NCBI GenBank assembly: GCA_018716485.1
Contig: DVJY01000055.1
Location: 1 to 64,000, forward strand
DNA length: 64,000 bases
Source of the DNA: Candidatus Scybalocola faecipullorum
Lineage (GTDB): Bacteria; Bacillota; Clostridia; Lachnospirales; Lachnospiraceae
Reading direction: 5' to 3'
Shown here: in pieces, positions 42,733 to 50,912 of the stretch
Layout of the letters: each line of letters opens with the position of its first letter
How positions within the stretch are numbered: position 1 is the stretch's first letter
Program-made: the position numbers and the translations under genes
The notes under the pieces: generated by a model
What the model was told of the DNA's origin: nothing
Database searches by the model: none
The model's input: the letters and a program-made list of their open reading frames with translations, nothing else

Positions 42733-44562
42733 TTAATTATTTCTGTTGGCGCGCATCCGCTGCTTCGGATCAAGGATTTTTTTGCGGATACGGATATGTT
42801 TTGGCGTCACTTCCACAAGTTCGTCATTTTCAATGAAATCCAGCGCCTGTTCCAGTGTCAGTTCGCGGTGCGGCGTCAGTTTGAGCGCATCATCGGAACC
42901 TGAAGCACGGGTATTGGTCAGCTGTTTGCGCTTGCAGACATTGATTTCGATGTCATCGCCCTTTGGATTTTCACCGACAACCATACCTTGGTAAACTTTT
43001 TCGCCCGGGCCGACAAACAGAGTGCCCCGCTCCTGTGCGTTAAACAGGCCGTAAGTGATTGTCTCACCGCTTTCATAGGCAATTAAAGAGCCTGTCTGAC
43101 GGTAGGCGATATCTCCCTTATAAGGGCCGTAGCCGGCGAACAGTGTATTTAAAATGCCGTTGCCTTTTGTATCTGTGAGAAATTCACCGCGGTAGCCGAT
43201 CAGACCTCTGGCAGGAATTGTAAACTCGAGACGGGCATAGCCGCCGCTGGCTTTGGACATGCCGGTCAGTTCGCCCTTTCTGTAACTGAGCTTTTCAATG
43301 ATAACGCCGGTAAATTCTTCAGGCACATCGATAATAGCTTCTTCCATCGGTTCCAAAAGATGACCTTTTTCATCATGGTGATAAAGCACTTCCGCTTTGC
43401 TTACTGCAAACTCATAGCCCTCACGGCGCATATTTTCAATTAATACAGACAAATGCAGTTCGCCGCGGCCGGAAACTTTAAAGCAGTCTGTATCTTCGGT
43501 CTCTTCAACGCGAAGACTGACATCTGTATTCAGCTCTCTGAAAAGACGGTCGCGCAGATGTCTTGAGGTGACAAATTTGCCCTCTGTGCCGGCAAACGGA
43601 CTGTCATTGACATGAAACTGCATCGCAATCGTCGGTTCGGAAATCTTCTGGAACGGGATCGGCTCCGGCGATTCCGGTGAACAGAGCGTATCCCCGATAT
43701 GGATATCTGAAATACCGGAAATAGCGACAATGGATCCGACAGTTGCTTTTTCAACTTCCACTTTATTTAAGCCGTCAAATTCGTAAAGTTTGCTGATTTT
43801 GACTTTGCGGTTTTTCTCGGGATCGTGTGCATTGACAATAACCGCCTCCTGGTTGACGCGGATAGTGCCGTTGCTGACTTTGCCGATGCCGATGCGGCCC
43901 ACATATTCGTTGTAGTCGATCGTGCTGATCAGTACCTGAGTGCCTTTATCCGGATCTCCGGTCGGCGCGGGGATATGGTTAATGATCGTCTCAAACAGCG
44001 GCTGCATATCTTTAGCTTCGTCAGACATCTCAAGGACGGCGACGCCGGTCTTGGCTGAAGCAAAGACAAACGGGCAGTCCAGCTGATCTTCGGAAGCGTC
44101 CAGATCGATCAAAAGTTCAAGCACTTCATCGATCACTTCATCAGGACGGGCTTCCGGACGGTCAATCTTATTGATGCAGACGATGACTGCCAGATTCAGT
44201 TCAAGGGCTTTTTTAAGGACGAATTTGGTCTGCGGCATCGGCCCTTCAAAGGCGTCTACGACGAGGACAACGCCGTCCACCATCTTTAATACACGTTCGA
44301 CTTCCCCGCCGAAATCGGCATGGCCCGGGGTGTCGATAATATTAATTTTAACATCTTTATAAAATACGGCAGTATTTTTAGACAAAATCGTAATGCCGCG
44401 TTCACGTTCAATCGCGTTGGAGTCCATGACACGTTCCTGAACCACCTGATTGCTGCGGAAAACGCCGCTCTGCTTTAAAAGCTCATCGACCAGCGTCGTT
44501 TTTCCATGGTCAACATGGGCGATGATCGCAATATTTCTTACATCTTCGCGTTTGATTTCCAT
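42733..44562 (-). CDS. typA: Translational GTPase TypA/BipA
   Basis: Ribosome-associated GTPase of the EF-G family, involved in 50S assembly and stress or cold adaptation. The 609 residues have G1 [14 protein letters not shown] (about 15), [12 protein letters not shown] (switch I), [11 protein letters not shown] (G3, about 73), [10 protein letters not shown] (G4, about 127) and SAKTG (G5). The C-terminal TypA-specific domain contains [20 protein letters not shown] and [12 protein letters not shown]. It has its own promoter (44617-44644) and shares a terminator with the convergent lysozyme-like gene. Confidence 0.98.
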   Translation of the reverse strand: MEIKREDVRNIAIIAHVDHGKTTLVDELLKQSGVFRSNQVVQERVMDSNAIERERGITILSKNTAVFYKDVKINIIDTPGHADFGGEVERVLKMVDGVVLVVDAFEGPMPQTKFVLKKALELNLAVIVCINKIDRPEARPDEVIDEVLELLIDLDASEDQLDCPFVFASAKTGVAVLEMSDEAKDMQPLFETIINHIPAPTGDPDKGTQVLISTIDYNEYVGRIGIGKVSNGTIRVNQEAVIVNAHDPEKNRKVKISKLYEFDGLNKVEVEKATVGSIVAISGISDIHIGDTLCSPESPEPIPFQKISEPTIAMQFHVNDSPFAGTEGKFVTSRHLRDRLFRELNTDVSLRVEETEDTDCFKVSGRGELHLSVLIENMRREGYEFAVSKAEVLYHHDEKGHLLEPMEEAIIDVPEEFTGVIIEKLSYRKGELTGMSKASGGYARLEFTIPARGLIGYRGEFLTDTKGNGILNTLFAGYGPYKGDIAYRQTGSLIAYESGETITYGLFNAQERGTLFVGPGEKVYQGMVVGENPKGDDIEINVCKRKQLTNTRASGSDDALKLTPHRELTLEQALDFIENDELVEVTPKHIRIRKKILDPKQRMRANRNN

Positions 44563-44616
44563 AAATAAATTCCTTTCTGAAAAGATGATTTAAGTCGGTT
44601 GATTCATAACTTTAAT

Positions 44617-44644
44617 ATTCTACCATATCCAATTTTTTTTTCAA
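44617..44644 (-). promoter_or_regulatory. Promoter of typA
   Basis: Minus strand: TTGAAA, 16-bp spacer, TAGAAT, about 55 bases before the start codon. Confidence 0.6.
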
Positions 44645-44817
44645 GACACTTTCGAGTCTATCCGCAGCGAACTGTGAAATGTGTCGAATTTTATCAATGA
44701 AAAATGATTTCCTTAGGTGGATTTATGTGGTAAAGTTTTCATGTCGGAGAGTTCTAAAACAAATGATAAGGACATAGATTTAAGTTGAAACATATATTTG
44801 AAAGGAGAACAAAAGCA

Positions 44818-45450
44818 ATGGCAGATAAGGTGCTTGATAACAATCAGGTAAGTATTGTCGGAGTCGTGGATTCTGAATTTACCTATAGTCATGAAGTTTT
44901 TGGAGAGGGATTTTATATTTTGGAGGTGGTCGTCAATCGTCTGAGCCAGATGGCCGACAGAATTCCTCTGCTTGTTTCCGAGCGCTTAGTGGACGTGCAT
45001 GAGAACTACATGGGAAAGACAGTGGAAGCAAAAGGGCAGTTCCGCTCTTATAACAAACATGAGGAAGGCAGAAACCGGCTGATTCTTTCAGTCTTTGTCA
45101 GAGAATTTGCAGTACTGGAGGGCGATGTGGAGTGTGCAAAGCCAAACAGTGTCTATTTGGACGGTTTTATTTGCAAACAGCCGGTTTACCGTATGACGCC
45201 GCTTGGAAGAGAAATTGCAGATCTGCTGCTGGCAGTGAACCGCCCTTACGGGAAATCCGATTATCTTCCGTGCATATGCTGGGGACGCAATGCACGCTTT
45301 GCCGGCAAATTTCAGGTCGGTGAACATATTCATTTATGGGGAAGAATACAGAGCCGGACATACCAGAAAAAAATTGACGCTGATACGGTGGAGAAGCGGA
45401 CAGCATATGAAATTTCTGTCAGCAAAATTGAATGTGTGGATGCTGTCTGA
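44818..45450 (+). CDS. Single-stranded DNA-binding-like protein
   Basis: From ATG 44818 (AAAGGAG ahead) 210 residues with two OB-fold-like halves. The first is NQVSIVGVVDSEFTYSHEVF through VEAKGQFRSYNKHEEGRNR. The second resembles SSB more clearly: NSVYLDGFICKQPVYRMTPL, YLPCICWGRNARFAGKFQVG and IHLWGRIQSRTYQKK. It lacks the acidic C-terminal tip of replicative SSB, so it is probably an accessory SSB/PriB-type protein. The residues upstream of 44818 in frame are not needed. It is monocistronic as far as visible. Confidence 0.8.
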   Translation: MADKVLDNNQVSIVGVVDSEFTYSHEVFGEGFYILEVVVNRLSQMADRIPLLVSERLVDVHENYMGKTVEAKGQFRSYNKHEEGRNRLILSVFVREFAVLEGDVECAKPNSVYLDGFICKQPVYRMTPLGREIADLLLAVNRPYGKSDYLPCICWGRNARFAGKFQVGEHIHLWGRIQSRTYQKKIDADTVEKRTAYEISVSKIECVDAV

Positions 45451-45482
45451 ACGCCGATTTGCCCTTAAATCTGCTGATAGTA

Positions 45483-45511
45483 TTGACGTTTGGCGGGAAA
45501 TATGGTATTAA
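45483..45511 (+). promoter_or_regulatory. Probable promoter of leader copy B and the CobO-like gene
   Basis: TTGACG, 17-bp spacer, TATTAA. Transcription would start near 45518, about 12 bases before the first leader hairpin. Confidence 0.5.
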
Positions 45512-45529
45512 CTTAATATATAAGTGAAG

Positions 45530-45596
45530 TTGGAAAGTAAACTTCCAAATCTACCGTTATTGACGCAGCAGGTGCGTCAGGAAAGAGGAAAAGATG
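45530..45596 (+). promoter_or_regulatory. Two-hairpin leader element, copy B
   Basis: Near-identical to 19579-19645: hairpin 1 TTGGAAAG/CTTCCAA, linker ATCTACCGTTAT, hairpin 2 TGACGCA/TGCGTCA with a different loop (gcagg against gtaaa), then the same 14 bases GGAAAGAGGAAAAG and an ATG (45594). Here that ATG opens a 9-codon frame (MIIHGAIHT, stop at 45623), out of frame with and overlapping the CobO-like reading frame. In copy A the ATG starts a 609-residue protein. Confidence 0.55.
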
Positions 45597-45633
45597 ATTA
45601 TTCATGGAGCAATCCATACATGAGGTGAATGCA

Positions 45634-46143
45634 TTGGAAAAAGGATTGGTAAAAATATACTGCGGCGAGACAAGGGGCAAGACAACACTGGCTATGGGAC
45701 GTGCTGTGATGAAAATCAGCGCGGGAAAAGTTGTCTATGTGATTCAGTTTTTAAAGGGCCGCATGGATGAAAGCCTGGATTGTCTGAGACGTCTTGAACC
45801 GGAATTAAAGATTTTTCGCTTTGAAGAAACAGACAGGGTCTATGAAGATCTGGATGATCAGATGAAGCTGGAAGAAAACCAGAATATTTTAAATGCGATG
45901 AACTTTGCCCGGAAAGTTCTGTCCGTCGGCGAGTGTGATGTGCTTGTCCTCGATGAGATTTTAAAGCTTGTGGACTATCATATTATTGAAGTTGAGGATA
46001 TTATTAAATTGATTGAGAAAAAACCGGATTATATGGAGATGATTCTGACAGGCGTGAATCTTCCGAAAGAACTGGAAGCTTATGCCGATTACATATCCAG
46101 AATTGACGTGATTAAAGATGTAACGATGAACGAAGATCATTAA
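45634..46143 (+). CDS. CobO/BtuR-like P-loop protein (corrinoid adenosyltransferase family)
   Basis: The family transfers adenosine from ATP to cob(I)alamin or cobyrinic acid diamide. About 169 residues: P-loop GETRGKTTLAMG (about 10-21), VVYVIQFLKGR (about 34), CDVLVLDEILKLV (Walker B-like, about 106), and MILTGVNLPKELEAYADYIS with the conserved tail. TTG 45634 follows GAGGTG at good spacing; ATG 45604 is in frame but overlaps the leader's 9-codon reading frame. No other cobalamin gene is near, so a true adenosyltransferase role is likely but unproven. Confidence 0.75.
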   Translation: MEKGLVKIYCGETRGKTTLAMGRAVMKISAGKVVYVIQFLKGRMDESLDCLRRLEPELKIFRFEETDRVYEDLDDQMKLEENQNILNAMNFARKVLSVGECDVLVLDEILKLVDYHIIEVEDIIKLIEKKPDYMEMILTGVNLPKELEAYADYISRIDVIKDVTMNEDH

Positions 46144-46165
46144 AGTGCGTAATTAGATAGAATAG

Positions 46166-46213
46166 ATAAACAGATAAAAGAGAGGCAGGGAGGCCTCTCT
46201 TTTATCTGTTTAT
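46166..46213 (+). terminator. Terminator after the CobO-like gene (21-bp stem)
   Basis: A perfect 21-bp stem: left arm 46166-46186 ending AAAAGAGAGGC, right arm 46193-46213 starting GCCTCTCTTTT, 6-base loop. Confidence 0.9.
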
Positions 46214-46223
46214 GCGAAGGGGC

Positions 46224-46253
46224 TTGACGCTCTTTTGGTGCAGAGGTTAAAAT
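46224..46253 (+). promoter_or_regulatory. Promoter of fbp
   Basis: TTGACG, 18-bp spacer, TAAAAT, about 50 bases before the fbp start. Confidence 0.6.
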
Positions 46254-46301
46254 AATGAACAGAGACTGTAATCATGGTCACCAATGGAAAAGGAGTGCGG
46301 G

Positions 46302-48275
46302 ATGTATACTTACGATGAGCAAACAATACGGTATCTGGAACTGCTGTCACAGAAGTATCCGAATATAGCCGCGGCATCAACAGAAATTATCAATTTGGAG
46401 GCGATTTTAAATTTGCCGAAAGGAACTGAGCACGTACTCAGTGACCTTCACGGGGAGGCAGACCGTTTCCTTCATATTTTGAAGAACGGATCCGGAGCGA
46501 TCAGAATTAAAATCGAAGAAGAATTCGGGCCGACGCTGAGCATCCGTGATAAGAAACGTCTGGCGACACTGATTTATTATCCGGAACAAAAGCTGGATCT
46601 GATTGAAAAAGAAGAGGAAGATATTCAGGACTGGTATCAGATCACTCTTTACCGGCTGATCCGGATGTGCAAGCGGGCTTCTGCAAAATATACAAGATCC
46701 AAAGTCAGAAAAGCGCTGCCTGCAGATTTTGCGTATATTATTGAAGAGCTGCTTCACGAAAAAGAAGATTTTCCGGATAAGGAAGACTATTATAATGAGA
46801 TTATTATGTCGATCATACGCATTGACAGGGCAAGGGAATTTATTATTGCCCTGTGCGAATTGATCCAGCGTCTTGTCATCGATCATCTGCATATTGTGGG
46901 CGATATTTATGACAGAGGACCGAAGGCAGCAGCGATCATGGACCGGCTGATGAGCTATCATTCGGTGGACATTCAATGGGGGAATCATGATATTTTGTGG
47001 ATGGGCGCCGCTTCAGGGCATGCGGCCTGCATTGCAAATGTTGTGCGCATATGTGCCCGCTACGGCAACTTGGATACACTGGAGGAAGATTACGGGATCA
47101 ATCTGATACCGCTTGTAAATTTTGCAGTCAATACGTACAAGTCGGATCCGTGTCAGCCCTTTAGTGTCAGACAGCAGCGCACGGAAGTCAGTCAGACCGA
47201 TATTGAGATCGAAAAGAAAATGCATAAAGCAATCGCCGTGATCGAATTTAAACTGGAAGGCCAGCTGATTTTGAGACGGCCTGAATTTAAGATGGAAAAG
47301 CGTCTTCTGCTTGATAAGATTAATTTTGAGGAAGGGACGATCACAATCGACGGGCAAGTTTATCCGCTGCGGGATACATATTTTCCGACAGTAGATCCGA
47401 AAGATCCGTATGCGCTGACTGCCGATGAAAAAGAAGTGGTCGACCGGCTTGTGAAAGCGTTTGTCAACTGCGAAAAGCTTCAGCGGCACGCCCGTTTTCT
47501 GTTTTCATCGGGCAGCCTGTATCTGTGCTATAATAACAACCTTTATTTTCATGGCTGCATACCGTTTAACGAAGACGGGACGTTTCGAAGCGTTACCTTC
47601 AGAGGAAAGTCATATAAGGGACGGGCGCTGTATGATTATCTGGAAGCCTGTGCAAGAAAAGGCTACTATCTGACAAGCGATCCGGAAGAAAAGAGCTACG
47701 GACAGGACGTGATGTGGTTTACCTGGTCCAGTGAAAATTCTCCGGTGTACGGAAAGGCAAAGATGGCCACATTTGAGCGCTATCTGATTGATGACAGCCA
47801 TCTCCATGAGGAACGCAAAGACTATTATTATAAACTCATTGAAAGAGAAGATATATGCGATAAGATTATCAGAGAATTCGGGCTTGATCCGGCCGATGCC
47901 CATGTGATCAACGGACATATGCCGGTGAAATCCAAGGCAGGAGAAAATCCGGTCAAAGGCGGCGGCAAGCTGATGATCATTGACGGCGGATTTTCAAAGG
48001 CATATCAGCCGACGACAGGCATTGCCGGCTATACCCTTGTCTGCAATTCCTACGGGCTGAGGCTGGTGACCCATGAGCCGTTTGAAAGTTTCGAAAAATC
48101 TATTGCCGATGAAACAGACATACGGTCTGATTTTACGATGGTTGCAGAGTTTGCACACCGCAGGAAGGTGGCCGATACGGACGCGGGGCGGGCAATGAAA
48201 AAGAATATCCAAGAACTTTGTATGCTGCTGGACGCTTACCGGCAGGGTATTATCAGAGAGAAAGAAAAAGCCTGA
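46302..48275 (+). CDS. fbp: Fructose-1,6-bisphosphatase, class III
   Basis: Gluconeogenic phosphatase of the Firmicutes-specific class III, a calcineurin-like metallophosphoesterase. 657 residues from ATG 46302, which has AGGAG six bases ahead; ATG 46284 adds six residues. Metal-site motifs are VLSDLHGEADRF (about 46), HIVGDIYDRGPKAA (about 197) and IQWGNHDILWMGAASGHA (about 224). Later segments VINGHMPVKSKAGENPVKGG and LMIIDGGFSKAYQPTTGIAG are equally conserved. It has its own promoter; nadE follows after 38 bases with a separate GGAGG. Confidence 0.97.
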   Translation: MYTYDEQTIRYLELLSQKYPNIAAASTEIINLEAILNLPKGTEHVLSDLHGEADRFLHILKNGSGAIRIKIEEEFGPTLSIRDKKRLATLIYYPEQKLDLIEKEEEDIQDWYQITLYRLIRMCKRASAKYTRSKVRKALPADFAYIIEELLHEKEDFPDKEDYYNEIIMSIIRIDRAREFIIALCELIQRLVIDHLHIVGDIYDRGPKAAAIMDRLMSYHSVDIQWGNHDILWMGAASGHAACIANVVRICARYGNLDTLEEDYGINLIPLVNFAVNTYKSDPCQPFSVRQQRTEVSQTDIEIEKKMHKAIAVIEFKLEGQLILRRPEFKMEKRLLLDKINFEEGTITIDGQVYPLRDTYFPTVDPKDPYALTADEKEVVDRLVKAFVNCEKLQRHARFLFSSGSLYLCYNNNLYFHGCIPFNEDGTFRSVTFRGKSYKGRALYDYLEACARKGYYLTSDPEEKSYGQDVMWFTWSSENSPVYGKAKMATFERYLIDDSHLHEERKDYYYKLIEREDICDKIIREFGLDPADAHVINGHMPVKSKAGENPVKGGGKLMIIDGGFSKAYQPTTGIAGYTLVCNSYGLRLVTHEPFESFEKSIADETDIRSDFTMVAEFAHRRKVADTDAGRAMKKNIQELCMLLDAYRQGIIREKEKA

Positions 48276-48313
48276 ACAGGCCCTTATATTATGAATTTGG
48301 AGGCATTTTACCA

Positions 48314-50248
48314 ATGAAAGACGGATTTATCAGAGTGGCGGCTGCGACACCGCTGATTTCAGTTGCAGACTGCACAAATAACGCGGATCAAATCATTGCG
48401 CTGATGCGGGAGGCTGATGAAAAAAAGGCGAAGCTGGTCGTATTTCCGGAACTTTGCCTGACCGGCTATACGTGCGGCGAGCTGTTTTTGCAGAATGTGC
48501 TTTTGGAAGAGGCAAGACATGAACTGGCGCGCATTGCCCGCGCAGGCAGTGATCTGGATGTGACGGCTGTTGTGGGGCTGCCGCTGATGGTCGGACATAA
48601 GCTTTACAACACGGCGGCGGTGCTCAGCCACGGAAAAGTGCTGGCATTTGTGCCGAAAAAGAATCTTCCCAATTATTCGGAGTTTTATGAGATGCGCCAT
48701 TTCTGCAGCGGATTTGAGACTCCGGTGATGATCGAATTTGACGGCGCGCCGGTGCCGTTTGGCATGGATATATTGTTTGAAGCAAAGACGATGCCTGATT
48801 TTAAGTTTGCTGTGGAGATATGCGAGGATTTGTGGGTCAGTGAACCGCCAAGCATCCGTCACAGCCGGCAGGGAGCGATGATTATTGCCAACCTTTCGGC
48901 CAGCGATGAGACGACAGGCAAAGACGTATACCGGAGAAACCTGGTGAGCGGCCAGTCGGCGCGTCTTGTCTGCGGCTATATTTATGCAGATGCAGGCGAG
49001 GGAGAGTCTACGACAGATCTTGTATTTGCAGGCAGAAATATCATCGCAGAGAACGGGCGTACGTTAAAAACATCAAAGCGTTTTACTACAGGACTGATCA
49101 CAGCGGATATCGACCTTGAGCTTTTGGCCAGTGAGCGCCGCCGCATGACCACATTTGAAGAACATGTACACAGCGATTATATGACGGTGCTGTTTGAGAT
49201 GAAAAAAGAAGATTTAGGCGTGCCGCAGAGGGAGATCGATCCGACGCCGTTTATTCCCCATGACATGAATGCAAGGCAGGAGCGCTGTGAGGAGATACTG
49301 ACGATTCAGGCATACGGTCTGAAAAAAAGGCTGATCCATGCCCGCTGCAATCATGCGGTCGTCGGAATTTCAGGCGGACTTGATTCCACGCTGGCGCTTT
49401 TAGTGACGGCAAGAGCCTTTGATCTGGCGGGACTGCCGCGTCAGCAGATTACGGCGGTAACAATGCCATGCTTTGGTACGACAGACAGAACATACCGCAA
49501 TGCATGTACCCTTGTGAACAGGCTTGGGGCCCATCTTGAGGAAGTGGATATTAAAGCGGCAGTGACACTGCATTTTAAAGATATCGGGCACGATATGGAA
49601 AAGCATGATGTGACTTATGAAAATGCCCAGGCGAGAGAGCGGACACAGGTACTGATGGACATTGCCAATCAGGCGGGCGGCATGGTCATCGGTACCGGCG
49701 ATATGTCTGAACTGGCGCTGGGCTGGGCGACGTATAACGGCGACCACATGTCGATGTATGGTGTCAATGCTTCTGTGCCGAAAACTTTGGTGCGCCATCT
49801 TGTCAGGTACTATGCGGATACTTGCAGCGATGAAGCGCTTTCTGCGACGCTGTACGATATTTTGGATACGCCGGTCAGCCCTGAACTGATTCCTCCAAAG
49901 GATGGGGAGATTGCGCAGAAGACGGAAGATTTGGTAGGGCCGTATGAACTGCATGATTTCTTCATGTATTATATCCTTCGGTTCGGATTCAGACCTGCCA
50001 AAATCTTCAGACTGGCGAAGATTGCTTTTGACGGACATTATGATGAAGCAGTTATTTACAAATGGCTCAGGACATTTTACTGGAGATTTTTTGCTCAGCA
50101 GTTTAAAAGGTCATGTCTTCCGGATGGCCCGAAAGTGGGATCGGTCGCCGTCTCGCCAAGAGGCGATCTTCGTATGCCGAGCGACGCATCGGCAAATTTG
50201 TGGATGAGAGAACTGGATGAAATTAAAGCATCGGCAGCTTGGAAATAA
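48314..50248 (+). CDS. nadE: NAD(+) synthase, glutamine-hydrolysing
   Basis: Makes NAD from deamido-NAD, ATP and glutamine. The 644 residues have an N-terminal nitrilase-type glutaminase (Glu in VFPELCLTGYT about 46, Lys in PKKNLPNYSEFYE about 117, Cys in EICEDLW about 169). A C-terminal synthetase follows with PP-loop GISGGLDSTLAL (about 350) and GTGDMSELALGWATYNGDHM. ATG 48314 has GGAGG; the upstream open frame overlaps fbp and is not used. Followed by a strong terminator. Confidence 0.97.
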   Translation: MKDGFIRVAAATPLISVADCTNNADQIIALMREADEKKAKLVVFPELCLTGYTCGELFLQNVLLEEARHELARIARAGSDLDVTAVVGLPLMVGHKLYNTAAVLSHGKVLAFVPKKNLPNYSEFYEMRHFCSGFETPVMIEFDGAPVPFGMDILFEAKTMPDFKFAVEICEDLWVSEPPSIRHSRQGAMIIANLSASDETTGKDVYRRNLVSGQSARLVCGYIYADAGEGESTTDLVFAGRNIIAENGRTLKTSKRFTTGLITADIDLELLASERRRMTTFEEHVHSDYMTVLFEMKKEDLGVPQREIDPTPFIPHDMNARQERCEEILTIQAYGLKKRLIHARCNHAVVGISGGLDSTLALLVTARAFDLAGLPRQQITAVTMPCFGTTDRTYRNACTLVNRLGAHLEEVDIKAAVTLHFKDIGHDMEKHDVTYENAQARERTQVLMDIANQAGGMVIGTGDMSELALGWATYNGDHMSMYGVNASVPKTLVRHLVRYYADTCSDEALSATLYDILDTPVSPELIPPKDGEIAQKTEDLVGPYELHDFFMYYILRFGFRPAKIFRLAKIAFDGHYDEAVIYKWLRTFYWRFFAQQFKRSCLPDGPKVGSVAVSPRGDLRMPSDASANLWMRELDEIKASAAWK

Positions 50249-50253
50249 ATACA

Positions 50254-50294
50254 GCGCAAAAGGCGGCCAGACAAAAAGTGGCCGCCTTTTGTGC
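50254..50294 (+). terminator. Terminator after nadE
   Basis: Stem GCGCAAAAGGCGGCCA / TGGCCGCCTTTTGTGC with loop GACAAAAAG; also suitably placed for the convergent gene at 50317. Confidence 0.85.
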
Positions 50295-50316
50295 GATACA
50301 CCCGGCAAGCCGTGTT

Positions 50317-50748
50317 TTAAGGGGCTGCCTGAGACAGTGCGTTGTTGATGGCCTCTAAAAGCAGCGATACAGTATATTGATTGGAAGAAGAATAAGTGAT
50401 CTGATTTAATGGAACATTTTCTTTAATCTGTGCTGAAATATCCGCCATGCAGGTGGCAAGCAGCGGATAGGCGGCTGCGGTGGCTTCGTCGATGTCTGTC
50501 AGAGCAGCATCGGTGATGCCGTCTTTGTTGACTGTGACAGAAACACTGATGGCAGCGTCGCCCAGATTGATGGAGGAGGTGTAAACGCCGGGCGCGTAAT
50601 CCGGGATGGCGGCCATAGTTTCTTCCGTTTTTTTGTGGCTGAACATGTAGATGAGCAGAATGATCAATATGACGGCAAGTGCAGCAAAAATAACGGTGTA
50701 GATGATTTCTTTCATATGTAAAATAATAATATGTGTTTTGGATTTCAT
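50317..50748 (-). CDS. Membrane-anchored protein with FMN-binding-like domain
   Basis: 143 residues with an N-terminal membrane segment (IIYTVIFAALAVILIILLIYMF, about 14-36) and an extracytoplasmic domain. The pattern GVYTSSINLGDAAISVSVTV...ITDAALTDID followed by SNQYTVSLLLEAINNAL resembles the FMN_bind domain found in Rnf/Nqr-associated surface proteins (the SQYTS..L..AI end). The covalent flavinylation Thr/Ser is not certain, so this is a tentative call. The start ATG 50748 has AGGAGGG at 6 bases. It is divergent from addB. Confidence 0.6.
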   Translation of the reverse strand: MKSKTHIIILHMKEIIYTVIFAALAVILIILLIYMFSHKKTEETMAAIPDYAPGVYTSSINLGDAAISVSVTVNKDGITDAALTDIDEATAAAYPLLATCMADISAQIKENVPLNQITYSSSNQYTVSLLLEAINNALSQAAP

Positions 50749-50810
50749 GTTCTGCCCTCCTGTTTAAAAAGACTTACTATATCCTATGAGACGTGTCTTT
50801 AAAATAGAAT

Positions 50811-50824
50811 AGAACAAATGTTCG
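50811..50824. promoter_or_regulatory. LexA (SOS) box upstream of addBA
   Basis: AGAAC-AAAT-GTTCG, one mismatch from the Gram-positive LexA/DinR consensus CGAAC-N4-GTTCG. It ends 8 bases before the addB -35 box, between addB and the divergent FMN-binding-like gene. Confidence 0.6.
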
Positions 50825-50832
50825 ATTATGGC

Positions 50833-50861
50833 TTGAAAAACCAATACAGCTATGTTATGAT
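50833..50861 (+). promoter_or_regulatory. Promoter of addBA
   Basis: TTGAAA, 17-bp spacer, TATGAT, about 50 bases before the addB ATG. Confidence 0.7.
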
Positions 50862-50912
50862 GTTTTTACTGAAAATTAACGAAAACCCTATACTTAGTGA
50901 GGAGGGAGATGT

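Noticed and set aside
44682-44688. TGTCGAA resembling a Spo0A box upstream of the SSB-like gene
   Set aside because: A single 7-base match without an associated promoter; likely by chance.
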